Shown here one piece after another: positions 22,116 through 34,216 of a DNA stretch of 64,000 bases. Source of the stretch: Stenocarpella maydis (lineage: Eukaryota; Ascomycota; Sordariomycetes; Diaporthales; Diaporthaceae); the NCBI GenBank assembly GCA_002270565.1, contig NQMI01000031.1, forward strand, positions 135,216-199,215, read 5' to 3'. The translations under genes were made by a program, and so were the position numbers. The first letter of the stretch is position 1. Each line of letters opens with the position of its first letter. The notes under the pieces are model-generated. The model was given only the letters and a program-made list of their open reading frames with translations, was not told the origin of the DNA and did not search any database.

Positions 22116-23328
22116 GTCTGATTATTATACCCTTCCTAGGGAGTAGACCGTTTGAGGCACCAGTATGGCACCTAATATATGCGCTACGCGCTCACGCACT
22201 GGTACCGCCGCGCTTGAGCGGCAGGGGCATAACCCCCAGCATAAGGCCAGCCAGATCCCCTTCTCCCAGGCCGCCCAAGACCCCTCTAACGCAATAGCCT
22301 CCCTTTAAGCTAGCATTAAAGATATAGCGTTAGACTAGGGTCTTAGTAGCGCGGAACTTAAATGTAAGGAGAAGTAACTTAACTAATAGCTATAGGATAA
22401 GGCTATTTAATAGTATCTTTATGCTAAGAGAGCTAAGCTTATGCTACTTCTTAGCGGAGAAGGCAGCCCAGCCTAGACCCCTAACCCAGGACTGGATGTT
22501 ACTAAAGTTATTACCTCTTATTGTAACCCTAATACTAGCAGCATAGGCGCTATAATTGAGCCTATCTATTACCCCGGTGGTCTCCCTATACTCTTATATA
22601 GTAGTAATTTGTATATGGCCCTATAGACCTTCTTATATAACCTTTATTATTACTTTCACTTATATAAAATTAAGGAGCCCTGGGAATAAATTGGGTATAT
22701 TGTGTGCTACTTAAAAGGCGCTCCCAAGTAGGATTGGATTAGCTTTACTATAAGATAACGGGATTAAAATATAGACCCCCTTACTATTTCATTAAAGGAA
22801 TTTAAGAGTTTCCTATATAACCAACTCTTTAATCCTACTATGCGCGCTATTATTACGGCTGTGATACTCTTGTATATTATATAGTAAGCAAATAAGCTTA
22901 TTATAAATTTCATATAATAGTATTAGGAAGCTAAGATGGAATCATTTTATACTTCTAGTAAGACCTATTGAGTTAATAATATAATTAATAGGTTCTAGCC
23001 TAATATTCGCATTGCTATCTATATATAGGCGCAGATCCCTAGCACTTAGGAGGCACTAGTTAGCTAGATATAAAGAATTAAGGCAGCATAAGGGATAATA
23101 TAAAGCAATACTATTACCGCATATGCACTACTCTTGCCCTAGTAACACTTTAAGCCCCCTACCTACTATACCTATCACTAGGTAGGACATATCGCTTGCT
23201 ATTATAATAACCCCTAAGCTGCCCTAGTATAGTGTGCAATTAGTGGAAATATAATAATGAATAATCCCAGGCTAGCAGTCAAGAGGGAACCTACAGCACC
23301 ACCTCCTTAGCTAACACCCTTAGTTACC

Positions 23329-25995
23329 TGCTTTAATTGCTACCAGCAGGGATACTACTTAAATACATACCCCAAGCCGCATAAAAGCAGCTACTATACC
23401 TATAGGGCGCATGATCATACCAGCGGCCTATGCCCAGATGCTGCATGCCGCAACTATAAAAAGAAGGATTATATTGCCGTATAATGCCCTAAAGCCCTCT
23501 CCAAAGTAAATTAGCAACCCCTTAGGTCGTAAGTGCAATAAGTTATAGATAATACAGTACTAGAGAAATAATAACTCCACATTAGCGCAAAAGTTTAAAT
23601 TATAAATTAAATGGAATCCTTCCAGGTAATTATAGACTTAGGAGTAAAGGAAAACCTAATTAGTTATAACGCTATTATAATATATAAGCATTACTACTAT
23701 TTTAAGGAAGGACTATAGCTTATCAGTATTAATTATAAACCTATCCCATTATATAGGAGTTACTCCCTATTTATTAAGCTAACGGACTCCTATAGCGCTA
23801 TGCATACACAACATTATCGCTTCATTATCACCAACCTCCTAAGTAATAACATTATCCTTAGGTTTCTATAGCTTAAGTTAGTTAACCCTCTAATTTAGTA
23901 GAGGAAATAACAATAGCGCTTTCTGCTATAGGAGGAATAGCTCAGCATCCATGCATTAAATAAGTGGCTTCCCCTAAGCACTATTGCTATAGCTATATAT
24001 AGTCACCCTATTATGTAAAACAATCCTAATAAGGGGAGTAAACCCACTATATCTATAGCACATCTACTCACCAAATACACTAATTTTAAGGATCTCTACT
24101 CAAAAGAGGCATCACAAACCCTCCCTCAGCATACCCCAATCGACCATAAGATTAAACTCGAAAAGGGTGCCCAACCCCCTTAGGGACCACTATACCCCCT
24201 CTTAGGTGCAGAGTTAGAGGTACTTTGGCGCTACTTGGATAACATGCTTGCACGAGGATTTATCAGACCCTCTACCAGCCCTACAAGCGCACCTATTATA
24301 TTTATGCCTAAGAAGGGTGGGAAGCTGCACCTTTACATTAACTACCGTGCGCTAAATTGCATTACACGCAAGGATTGCACACTATTGCCGCTAATCTCAG
24401 AGATCCTTAACTAGCTTGCAATTGCCTAAATATATACCAAGCTTAATATTTGCAAAGCATACCATTAGATACAAATTAGTAAAGATAATAAGTGGAAGAT
24501 AGCATTTCATACAAAATATAGCCACTTTAAGTATATAGTTATGCCCTTTAGACTTATAAACGTACTCACTATATTCCAGGTATATATTAACTATACCCTT
24601 ATAGGGCTTATTAATATATATTATATTATATATCTGGATGATATTCTGATATATAGCAATAATAATAATATATATATATAGCATGTATATAGCATTTTTA
24701 AATACTTATAATAGTAGGGACTCTTCCTGAATATGGAGAAATGCAAATTCCAAACTACCCAAGTGGAATTCCTTGAGTTTATTATTACCCTATTAGGGAT
24801 ATCCATAAAGCGTGGCTATATTATCGTTATAAAGGAGTGGATGCTCTCATATAGCGCGCGTAATATTCATGTCTTCCTAGGTTTTATAGAGTTCTACTAA
24901 TGCCTTATTAAGGCCTTCTTCAAGATTACCTTACTACTTATAGACCTCCTTAAGGGCGGGGCCGTAGGGCCTATTAAGCTCCCACTTTATGCTAAAGTAG
25001 TATTCAAGCACCTTAAGCTCCTCTTTATAATAGTACCTATCTTATGCCACTATACGCCCTTACTGCATACTTAACTTAAAACTAATATATCTATTAATGC
25101 TATTAGAGCAGTTATCTTACAACTATCTAATAGCTTATAACACCCTATTGCATTCCAATCTTGAAAACTAACTGCAGTAGAATAATGCTATAGGGTTGGA
25201 GATTTAGAGCTGCTTGCTATCATTAATGCTATTGCAACCTAGTAACACTATTTGCAATTCTCTTAACATACTTGTTAAACGGAACCGCTCAGCAGGGCGT
25301 TGGTACTCCGTGCAAGGAGTTACCCTAGACTTCGTTGTAAGGAGTTACCCTAGACTTCCTAGCAAGGAGTTACCCTAGACTTGCGAGTCAGGCGATTTTC
25401 GCTAAGTACGCCCAGTGCGTGCGTGACGCAAGATGAGTTTGGTGGCCGTGAGTCGATTATTTTGGCCTGCATTTGCACCTTAATTCAGACCTCTGCATTA
25501 CCCTTATTTCTTACCCAAAAAGTATATGACTTAGTGCATTGGATAGCCTGATTTCTGAAGTTTGTATGTACTTAATTTGGGCATTGCTAGGGCTATGGTT
25601 GGCTGGCTGCTTGGAACCAAAGATGGTGTGTTGGAAGGGCGAATTTTCCGGCATTTGCAAATTTGCACCAGAGCCGACCGCAGCGTGCCCAGGGGTGAGA
25701 CGACGTCGGAGGGTATATAAGGAGGGCTTACAGAAGCCCAACTTAATTCAATACAAAGTTGTCCAGACCATTGTCAATCGTCCCAATTCGCCTCAGAGCA
25801 CCACACTGCGACCCTGCCGAAACACACGCTGAACTGAATGCTATTCTATAGCACAAATTCATCAGAATACTATTACTATTATAATAGACTACTTTAACCT
25901 AAAATACTAGCACTTAAAGCGGAACCTCTCTATAAGATAGCTATATTAGCTTAATGCCCTTGCATCAGTAGATATAGTAATTAAATATAAAAAGG
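23329..25995 (+). pseudogene. Gypsy-1 gag (zinc knuckle) and pol remnant
   Basis: Visible parts in order: a CCHC knuckle CFNCYQQGYYLNTY with His and Cys changed to Tyr; a second knuckle near 23443; protease active-site IDLG with LISYNA around 23631-23680; and reverse transcriptase at about 24235-24840 (GFIRPSTSPTSAPIIFMPKK, YLDDILIYS, NMEKCKFQTTQVEFLEF). RNase H follows at about 25075-25267 (HPIAFQS, LELLAIINAIAT). It resumes after the solo LTR at 25872 with the connection segment DIVIKYKKG. Many TAG/TAA stops replace Gln/Trp codons. Domain order is that of Ty3/Gypsy. Confidence 0.82.
25273..25866 (+). repeat. Solo LTR, family LTR1, copy A, with target duplication
   Basis: These 594 bp start TGTTAAACGGAACCGC and end TTCATCAGA, flanked on both sides by ATACT (25268-25272 and 25867-25871). 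Gypsy-1 RNase H coding resumes across it, so it is a clean insertion later reduced to a solo LTR. Promoter-like TATATAA is at 25714-25720. Three copies of AAGGAGTTACCCTAGACTT lie 25 bp apart (25314, 25339, 25364) in the U3 part. It is GC-richer and far less decayed than its surroundings, so it is young. Confidence 0.88.
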
Positions 25996-26260
25996 GATAA
26001 GAACCCTATAAATAGTCTCTCTTAATAACCTAACTATATATATAAGGGATAAGATAAGGATGAGTTGTAAAGACTAAGTGACTTTATAGCATTAAGAGAA
26101 GTAAGAAGCTATAATTATAACTGCCGGAGTGCAGACTTGCATATAGGAGAAGAAGGCCTTAAATACTGTAGAGAAGCAGCATTAAAGCATATAGTATGCT
26201 TAGCGCATACAGCCGCTTAGGACTGAAGTGCATATTCGAGTACCCTTCCGCATAGATATA

Positions 26261-26717
26261 ATGATCAAAGGGTTCCTGAGTACGTTAAACCTGAAAGATC
26301 AAGGGTTTATATTCAGAATACATTATTAGGCGGTTGTTAAGCAATATTATTAACTAATAATGATTACTAGCTATAAGGCTATCTAATGTTAAAATTGAAT
26401 ACTTAGATTAACAACTAAAGAATCTGTTCTATAAAAACTATCTATTGTGGTAATAACTATATCCGTATATATGTTCTGACTCTTTAGTAGCTTGTAGGCT
26501 TGCATACTGAGCCATTGAGTTATTGCATGAGGCTTGATACTTCATCCTTTGAGCGGGCTTGTATGGCTTGTAATTGAGCGTTGCGAGCTAGACCTTAACC
26601 TTAATAAGGTGGTGTTACTGATCGGATTAGGCGGGATGATCTTTTCGGGAGCTGTTTCCCGTCCTGCGGGGTTGTCTTCTGCAGTAATTAGCCGCTAATG
26701 TATGTTAGCTTATAATA
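26261..26717 (-). repeat. LTR2 copy B, inverted
   Basis: It is the reverse complement of LTR2 copy A (27046-27490). Shared blocks include CTGCGGGGTTGTCTTCTGCA and the GATAAGGTGG region. Together with 26718-27045 it is the 3' end of a minus-oriented Gypsy-2 relative. Confidence 0.8.
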
Positions 26718-27045
26718 CTATCTCCCTCCTTACTTCTTTTATTCTCAAAAGTGTTCCGTAAGTTATTTTCGTTTGTTTATGTTCTTGTTTACTCCTTTCT
26801 AATTCGTTATGTTGGGTAGGGTTTATAAGTCTCGTTTTGCGAAGTCCTTTTCTGTTGTTAAGTATAAGGCCGCCCTTTTTTTTGCTATTACCTTAAAGGG
26901 TAGTATTATTTTTATACCTTATTCCTATTATAAAGAATATGACTTAGCTAAGGACTGTAAGGTTGTGGATCTAGAATCCGTTTGCTATTAGACCTATATT
27001 TGCCTTAATTTATCTAACTGCAATGTTTAAGGTCTTACTCTTGGT
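26718..27045 (-). other. 3' internal fragment of an inverted Gypsy-2 relative
   Basis: The reverse complement of this stretch aligns with about 35.7-36.0 kb, the sequence directly upstream of LTR2 copy C; both share ACTACCCTTTA followed by a poly-A run and GGGC. The 60-codon plus-strand frame here (26809-26991) is therefore antisense transposon DNA and not a gene. Confidence 0.7.
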
Positions 27046-27490
27046 TGTTATGAGCCAACACACATTGGCGGCTGACTACTGCAGAAGACAACCCCGCAGG
27101 TTGGGAAGTGGCCCCCAAAAGGAGCGCCCTGCCTGATCCAATCAATAACGCCACCTTATCAGGGTTAGGGTTAGGGACCCACTACAATTAATAAGATCAT
27201 TATTGATTCCATTAAGCAACACTCAATCAATAGGATTACTATCAATACTATTAATAATGAATAAAGAGTTAGAATATATAAGGATATAGTTATTACCACA
27301 TTAGGTAGCTTTTATAAAATAGACTCTTTAGTTATTAATCTAAGTATTTAATCCTAATATTAAATAGCCTTATAGTTAGTAATTATTATTAAGTTAATAA
27401 TATTGCTTAATAACTGCCTAATAATGTATTCTAAATATAAACCCTTAATCTTTTAGAATTAATGTACTTAGAAACCCCTTTAATTATTAT
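27046..27490 (+). repeat. LTR2 copy A (5' LTR of Gypsy-2)
   Basis: It starts TGTTATGAGCC. The right limit is set by loss of similarity with the inverted copy B after ATTATAT. It contains GGGTTAGGGTTAGGG near 27,164, a chance telomere-like motif. Confidence 0.75.
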
Positions 27491-27556
27491 ATTTTGATAA
27501 CTCTTGTTTATATATTATTATATAGACTTTAAGTAATATTATATGTAAAACCCTTT

Positions 27557-28560
27557 ATAATGTTGGACTCTAGAATGACTACCCCTACCTGTAACCTTCT
27601 CTATGAGCTGGATGAACTTGCTAATAATGAGACTATGGACCCTTGTGTCCAGGAACTGGTTAATAAGGTTGGGTAGTTGCGCCTCCTTATGGAAGGTTAA
27701 GCTTAATGCAATGCAGAAGTTAAATAACTTCAATAGAAGATTACCACTCTCCAAGCCGGAGCTAATATTATTAACACCCTAATCCAAATAAAGGAATATA
27801 TTAAGCTTAATACTTTAGCCCCCTATAATGGGACTGCTGGATAATTTTAGGCATACCTAATGTAGGTTAGGGCTTACTAGCGCTTCTATAGGCTAGATGT
27901 GTAGCCTAGCGGAAAAAGGGTTATGCATGTATCCTCTTTCCTCAAAGGATGAGCTTTAGCTTGGTTTAAACCCTACCTAATTAACTTTATTAATGTGGAG
28001 TCATTTAAAGCCTATAAGCTTAAAATATAGCAGATTTTTAGTAGCTATAAAGGCTATAAAGATGCCCTTAGGTCCCTGTTTTAGGACCTAAATGAAGAAC
28101 AGCAGGCAGAAAGGGACCTAGCAAATTATAAATAGCGCGGTTTAGCAATTAACTATATAGTAGAATTCTGGCAAATCTATACTAAAATTAATTACATTAA
28201 TAATGCAATGAAATTCATATTCTATTGCAGATTAAAGGATAAAGTAAAGGATAAACTTAGTAAAATTATGGATTAACCCAATGATTTTCTATATTATATG
28301 GAAATAGCTATCTAGATTGATAATAGACTTTATAAATGATGCTTAGAAAAGAAAGAATAAACTTCTAAACAAACTATATTTTATAAGTATAAATCTAATA
28401 TAGGAAAGAAGTATTAAAAGCCAAGCACCTAGTGGGGATAGCATATAGGACCTATAGAACTGGATATTGCCTAATGTAAGGATAAGAAAAATATTAAATG
28501 CTATAATTATAATAAGATGGGATATTTCGCCTTAGAATGCTGGGCTCTAAAGAAAAATAG
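27557..28560 (+). pseudogene. Gypsy-2 gag remnant with zinc knuckle
   Basis: It reads from an ATG near 27557 into a Gypsy-type capsid segment (PYNGTAG, VMHVSSFLKG, ALAWFKPYLINF). At about 28498 it reaches a CCHC knuckle, CYNYNKMGYFALEC, in which the second Cys and the His have become Tyr (C-to-T changes). Stops replace Gln/Trp codons throughout. Structural nucleocapsid protein of an LTR retrotransposon; inactive. Confidence 0.75.
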
Positions 28561-29747
28561 GGACTAAAAGTTAGTACCTAAAGGAACTCGATAGGCTAAT
28601 GAAGCTACCTATCAAGCTAGTATAACCACTTGCAATGCGTAAGGACTACCCAGGTCCAAACCGCAATGGGAACTTGCAAATAAGTACTATATTTATAGAA
28701 TAACTATATATAACTAGTGTTAGGTATACTTAGATTAAGACCCAGATGAAGGATGTGACTTTTATAATCCTGATAAGGAAGACCTCTATAATAGTCTATA
28801 CTTCTCCTAATATACTAAGTCCTAATGTAAAAAATATCAGAAAGATAAAGCATAATGGTAGCCTGTCCTATTAATGAAGAATCCCCAGAACCCTAGAAAG
28901 GCATATGCATTGTTTAGTTGGATAACTTGCTTTAATAATAGCTATGCTACTTATCTTAGTGATAAGAAGGCCACCAAATAGTTTCCTAAGAATGCTTTAG
29001 GGAAGTAGGAAAGAACTCTAGCGGTAGCAAATAGGGAGGAGCTCCTGCAGATTAACCCTAGGATGGAAGGAAAACCTGTCCCTTAGGCCCTACTTGCGCT
29101 ATAAACCTAGTAAAAGGGACCACAAGACTACCTAGGATAAGCGCCCCTTCTAGCCCTAAGAACTAACATTATAGTGGTTATGATTGTAGGGAGACCTTTT
29201 AAAGAAACTATAGGATAACCTACCCAGGAATATAGGAGACTAGGAGATATAGGATGCATGTATTTATTACATGATAAATATAAAGATATCTCTTAGATAT
29301 TATATATTTATAATAGATATAAGGAATATATAAGGGAGAAAACTAAGTATGGCTAGTTTCTCTAATAATATTTAGGTAAGGATATAATATATATATGAGT
29401 GTAATGATTTTAAGAACTAGTACTTATATTAAAAATATGATAAGACGGGATGTGCCCTAATAAGGCTGGACTCCTATATACCTTTGGAATGCCTCTGGAA
29501 CCCTAATGGATGGGCAAATTGCAATAAACCAACCTGCAAGGTGTAAATACTTGATAAAGCTTAAGACTAGCATCTATTAAGATAGTAGGAGCTGCTGCTC
29601 AAAACTCTAATAATAAAGGAATAGAATTACAGCATGCAACAGCTGGTTGATAACCTGCAAGAATTATAAAACATCATAAAGCAAAATCTTAAGAGCATTA
29701 AGGAGGTTCTAGCTGCAGATAAATAGTTAAAAAACTAGAAGGGCTAT

Positions 29748-30341
29748 TCTGATGAATTTGTGCTATAAAATAGCATTCAGTTCAGCGTGTGTTTCGGCAG
29801 GGTCGCAGTGTGGTGCTCTGAGGCGAATTCGGACGATTGACAATGGTCTGGACAACTTTGTATTGAATTAAGTTGGGCTTCTGTAAGCCCTCCTTATATA
29901 CCCTCCGACGTCGTCTCACCCCTGGGCACGCTGCGGTCGGCTCTGGTGCAAATTTGCAAATGCCGGAAAATTCGCCCTTCCAACACACCATCTTTGGTTC
30001 CAAGCAACTAGCCAACCACAGCCCTAGCAATGCCCAAATTAAGTACATACAAACTTCAGAAATCAGGCTATCCAATGCACTAAGTCATATACTTTTTGGG
30101 TAAGAAATAAGGGTAATGCAGAGGTCTGAATTAAGGTGCAAATGCAGGCCAAAATAATCGACTCACGGCCACCAAACTCATCTTGCGTCACGCACGCACT
30201 GGGCGTACTTAGCGAAAATCGCCTGACTCGCAAGTCTAGGGTAACTCCTTGCTAGAAAGTCTAGGGTAACTCCTTACAACGAAGTCTAGGGTAACTCCTT
30301 GCACGGAGTACCAACGCCCTGCTGAGCGGTTCCGTTTAACA
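29748..30341 (-). repeat. LTR1 copy B
   Basis: It is a near-identical reverse complement of copy A, including the three 19-bp U3 repeats. It lies inside Gypsy-2 right after GGGCTAT. The unoccupied version of the same site (GGGCTATCTATAAAACC) occurs at 30948, after the N. The right-hand target duplication cannot be checked because the contig ends two bases later. Confidence 0.88.
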
Positions 30342-30343
30342 AC

Positions 30344-30344
30344 N
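30344..30344. other. Single N, probable contig junction
   Basis: The only ambiguous base in this part of the window. Sequence to its right repeats sequence 1.2 kb to its left, suggesting an unresolved join. Confidence 0.85.
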
Positions 30345-30954
30345 AGCGCCCCTTCTAGCCCTAAGAACTAACATTATAGTGGTTATGATTGTAGGGAGAC
30401 CTTTTAAAGAAACTATAGGATAACCTACCCAGGAATATAGGAGACTAGGAGATATAGGATGCATGTATTTATTACATGATAAATATAAAGATATCTCTTA
30501 GATATTATATATTTATAATAGATATAAGGAATATATAAGGGAGAAAACTAAGTATGGCTAGTTTCTCTAATAATATTTAGGTAAGGATATTAAATATATA
30601 TATGAGTGTAATGATTTTAAGAACTAGTACTTATATTAAAAATATGATAAGACGGGATGTGCCCTAATAAGGCTGGACTCCTATATACCTTTGGAATGCC
30701 TCTGGAACCCTAATGGATGGGCAAATTGTAATAAACCAACCTACAAGGTGTACATACTTAATAAAGCTTAAGACTGGTATCTACTGAGATAGTAGGGGCT
30801 ACTGCTTAAAACTCTAATAATGAAGGAATAGGATTATAGCATGCGATAGCTAGTTGATAACCTGTAAGAATTATAAAACATCATAAAGTGAAATCTTAAG
30901 AGCATTAAGGAGGTCCTAGCTGCGGATAAATAGTTAAAAAACTAGAAGGGCTAT
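30345..30954 (+). repeat. Repeat of 29140-29747
   Basis: It is nearly identical for the first ~370 bp. It then differs mainly by C/T and G/A changes and small indels, up to the GGGCTAT where LTR1 copy B is inserted in the left copy. Confidence 0.88.
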
Positions 30955-31029
30955 CTATAAAACCTTAGGCAGCAACTAACTATATTATAAGGTACTTGTG
31001 CGCAATAATGAGCAACTATAGCTACCTGA

Positions 31030-33360
31030 TAGTTTAGGTTGAGCTGGGAGTTTATATATGCTTGGTACTTATTAATAGTAGAGTATAAGGGAATTTTATT
31101 TCCCTAAAGGTAGTAAATAGATATTACCTACTATAGTATAAGAAAAGGGAACCCTATAGATTTAATATAATGGATGGAACTAAAGTATCTTATGGTAATG
31201 GAGTTATTAATATAGAGATTGATTCCCTCTTAGTTTAGATTTATAACTATATAGAATTACTATTATTTAATATTACTAAGATAGCAAATTATTAGTTAAT
31301 CTTAGGAATACCTTAATTAAGAAAGAATAATCCTTAAATTAATTAGACTACTAGCTAGATCTTTTAGGATAATACTATTCCCTAGAAAAAGGTTGCAATT
31401 AATGGTAAGGAAAGGAGTTATATTACTAAGGATAGCAAACGGGCAATATACTTAAATAGACCTATGGATACCTTTGGGAGCGGATAGAAGGCCTGACTTT
31501 AGGAAGATAGAGAAGGATTAGGCTACTTAAGCACCTTGCGGAAGGACTAAAGCTAGTTAGGAGATTACCACTCCAATATAATCAGTTAGCATACAATATA
31601 GAAAATATAATGATATCTCCTTTACCTAAAAGAAGAGAGAGAAGGAGATAAGACTGATAGACTAATATAAATACCAGAAGATTATTATGAATTTAAGAAA
31701 GTATTCCAGGAATGACTTAATACTATATTGTTATAATATATATAATAGGATTATGAAATACTATTAAAACCCGGAATAATACCCTAGTTTAAGCCTATTT
31801 ATAGACTTAATAAAGAATAACTTAAAGCATTTAGGGAATACCTTAATGAAAACCTCTAAAAGGGATTCATTAGACTATCATAATTACCAGCCGGATACCT
31901 AATCTTCTTTATACTAAAGAAGAATAGCAAGCTATGACTTTATATAGACTATTAATAATTAAATAATATTATGATTAAAAACTAATACCCTCTCCTGTTT
32001 ATTAAGGAATTATGGGACTAACTTAGAGGAGCAAAATGGTTCACAGCACTTGACTTAAAGTATGGATATAACCTTATTTGAATGAAAGAAGGAGAAGAAT
32101 GGAAGATAGCATTTAGGATATACTATAGATATTATGAAATAATAGTTATGTCTTTTGGATTAACTAATGCACTTACATCATTTTAGGAAATAATTAACTA
32201 AGTTCTAAGCAAATACCTTAATATTTTTATTATTGCTTACTTGGATAATATTCTTATCTTCTTAGAAAACCTTGATGATCATAAGGAATATGTTAAAAAG
32301 GTTCTCTAAAAACTTTAGGATGCCAATCTTCTAGTAGAACTAGAAAAGTGCAGCTGGTATATATAAAAAGTTAACTACCTTGGGTATATAATTAAACTAG
32401 GAAGAATCAAGATATAAGAAGGAAAAGTTAAAGCAATTAAGGAATAGCTAACCCTTATAAACATTAAAGATATTAGAGTATTCCTTGGATATGCTAACTT
32501 CTATTAACAATTCATTATACAGTATAGCAACATTATGAAACTATTAATAGACCTCACTAAGAAAGATTATGCCTTTAGGTGGATAAATATCAAATAATAA
32601 GCTTTCTAGATACTTAAGGATAAGGTTATAGGAGACCCCATACTTAAGGAAGCAGACCTAGAGAAGGAATTCAAAATCCATATAAACGCCTTAGATAATG
32701 CTGTAGGTGGAGAACTTACTCAAAAAGATAAATAGGGAAGGATATATATTATTATAAACTTTAGTAAGAAATTCAATAGATTAGAAACCCATTACGCTAT
32801 ATCAGATAAAGAATTTATAGCTATAGTATATGCATTCCAGGAATAGTAGCACTACCTTATAGGAGCTAAAAAGTAGATTAAACTCTATATGGATTATAAG
32901 AATCTTATGACCTTTATAATGACTAAAACTCTTAATAAGTAATAAATTAGATATATAGAGTTCTTATTATAATTTGATATTAAGGTTATCCATATAGATG
33001 GAGTTAAGAACATAAGAGCAGATGTGCTTAGCTGAAGACCCAACTACTAGGAAAAGGATTCACCTATAGAATGGATAATATTTAAAACCTAAGAGGATGG
33101 AAGCCTCGTTCTTAATCGTGAACTTAATGCTATAATCAGAGTTAACTTCCAAACCAGAAAAACCCCTACTAATCTAAAGGAATAAGATAAGTTAATCACG
33201 GAAATACATAAAGCACTAGCGCACAGCTACTAAGGTGTTATAGTAATAATTAAAAGAATTTAATAAAACTACTAGATCCCTAACCTTAAGAAGAAGGTTT
33301 AAGACATCATTAGCAAATGCAACTCCTACAACAAAAACAAGGCCTCTAAAAATAAACTAT
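31030..33360 (+). pseudogene. Gypsy-2 pol remnant (protease to integrase)
   Basis: Reverse transcriptase covers about 31855-32400 (WFTALDLKYGYNLI, IVMSFGLTNA, AYLDNILIF, VNYLGYII). RNase H covers about 32600-33035 (FSKKFNRLETHYAISDKEF, then the FDIKVIHIDGVKNIRADVLS segment). The H2C2 zinc-binding head of integrase covers about 33200-33360 (HKALAHSY, CNSYNKNKASKNK). After that the coding trace is lost. Trp/Gln codons have become stops in many places. Decayed Ty3/Gypsy polyprotein. Confidence 0.85.
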
Positions 33361-33694
33361 ATTATATCTTTATATTGTTTATTATTGTTTATTATTAATA
33401 GTTCTCATATAGGTCTTCCTTATAAACATAGTATTCTCCCATAAAACCCTTAGAAGACTAAATATTTTTTTTTTTTATGATTCTTATTTAGCGAGCAATA
33501 GGAAACTTTATACAATAAAAAATAAAAAAAAAAAAAAAAAAAACTTATAAATTTTTATGAATTTATAAGAATGTAAACAATTACTAATAAACACATATTA
33601 ATATTAACTAAATAAGCTCTTAACAAAACTTTGGAAGTATAAAAGCAACTTAGAAAGAAAGAGACAGCTCTTAATACTAAATCCTATAAATAAT

Positions 33695-34216
33695 TCTGAT
33701 GAATTGTGCTATAGAAAGCAACCGTTCAGCGTGTGTTAGACAGGGGCCGCAGTATGATGCACTGTCTATTATAAAAATAAAAAAAAAAAAAAACTTATAT
33801 AAATTAAAAAACCTTATACAACCTTATAACTGTCTCCTATACACATCTCACCCCTGGGCACACTGCAGTCAGCTCTAGTGCAAATTGGCAAATGCCGGAG
33901 AATGCGCCCTTCCAACACACCATCTTTAATTCCAAACAACAGCCAACCACAACCCTAGCAATGCCCAAATTAAGTACATACAAACATCAGAAATCAGGCT
34001 ATCTAATGCAAAAGTTATATACCTTTTAGGCAAGAAATAAGGGTAATACAGAGGTCTGAATTAAGGTGCAAAAGCAGGCCAAAATAATCGACTCACGCCC
34101 CAACCTCATCTTGCGTCACGCACGCACTGGCGTACTTAGCGAAAAACGCCTGACTCGCAAGTCTGGGGTAATCCTTGCATAGAGCAGTTACTAACGCCCG
34201 CTGAGGCGGTTCCCGC
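33695..34216 (-). repeat. LTR1 copy C, rearranged
   Basis: The ends match LTR1 (TCTGATGAATTGTG at the left; the U3 block and GAGGCGGTTC at the right). The middle, from about 33767 to 33848, is replaced by an A-rich, unrelated stretch. The U3 repeat array is shortened. Confidence 0.75.
33830..33848. other. Near match to the Tn5/Nextera mosaic end
   Basis: The 19 bases CTGTCTCCTATACACATCT differ at one position from the complement of the Tn5 mosaic end. They sit exactly where LTR1 copy C departs from its sisters, so a library-adapter chimera is likely. Confidence 0.6.

Larger units (their letters stand above)
21752..26260 (+). mobile_element. Decayed Gypsy retrotransposon (Gypsy-1), 5' LTR and gag-pol remnant
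   Basis: It begins with an LTR (21752-22115) that cuts the pogo transposase. It continues with gag (CCHC knuckles near 23329 and 23443), protease, reverse transcriptase and RNase H in the order of Ty3/Gypsy elements. A solo LTR of another family interrupts RNase H at 25273. The remnant ends at 26260 against an inverted LTR of Gypsy-2. No 3' LTR of this family is present in the window, so the right end was lost. Heavily mutated by C-to-T/G-to-A changes; non-functional. Confidence 0.8.

Noticed and set aside
25539..25832. 97-codon frame inside LTR1 copy A (also in copy B at 29782-30075)
   Set aside because: It repeats because the LTR repeats; it spans the TATA box and has no domain.
27160..27178. 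GGGTTAGGGTTAGGG, telomere-like repeat
   Set aside because: Only about two and a half units, and it belongs to LTR2, where the sister copies have decayed versions. Not a telomere or interstitial telomere tract.
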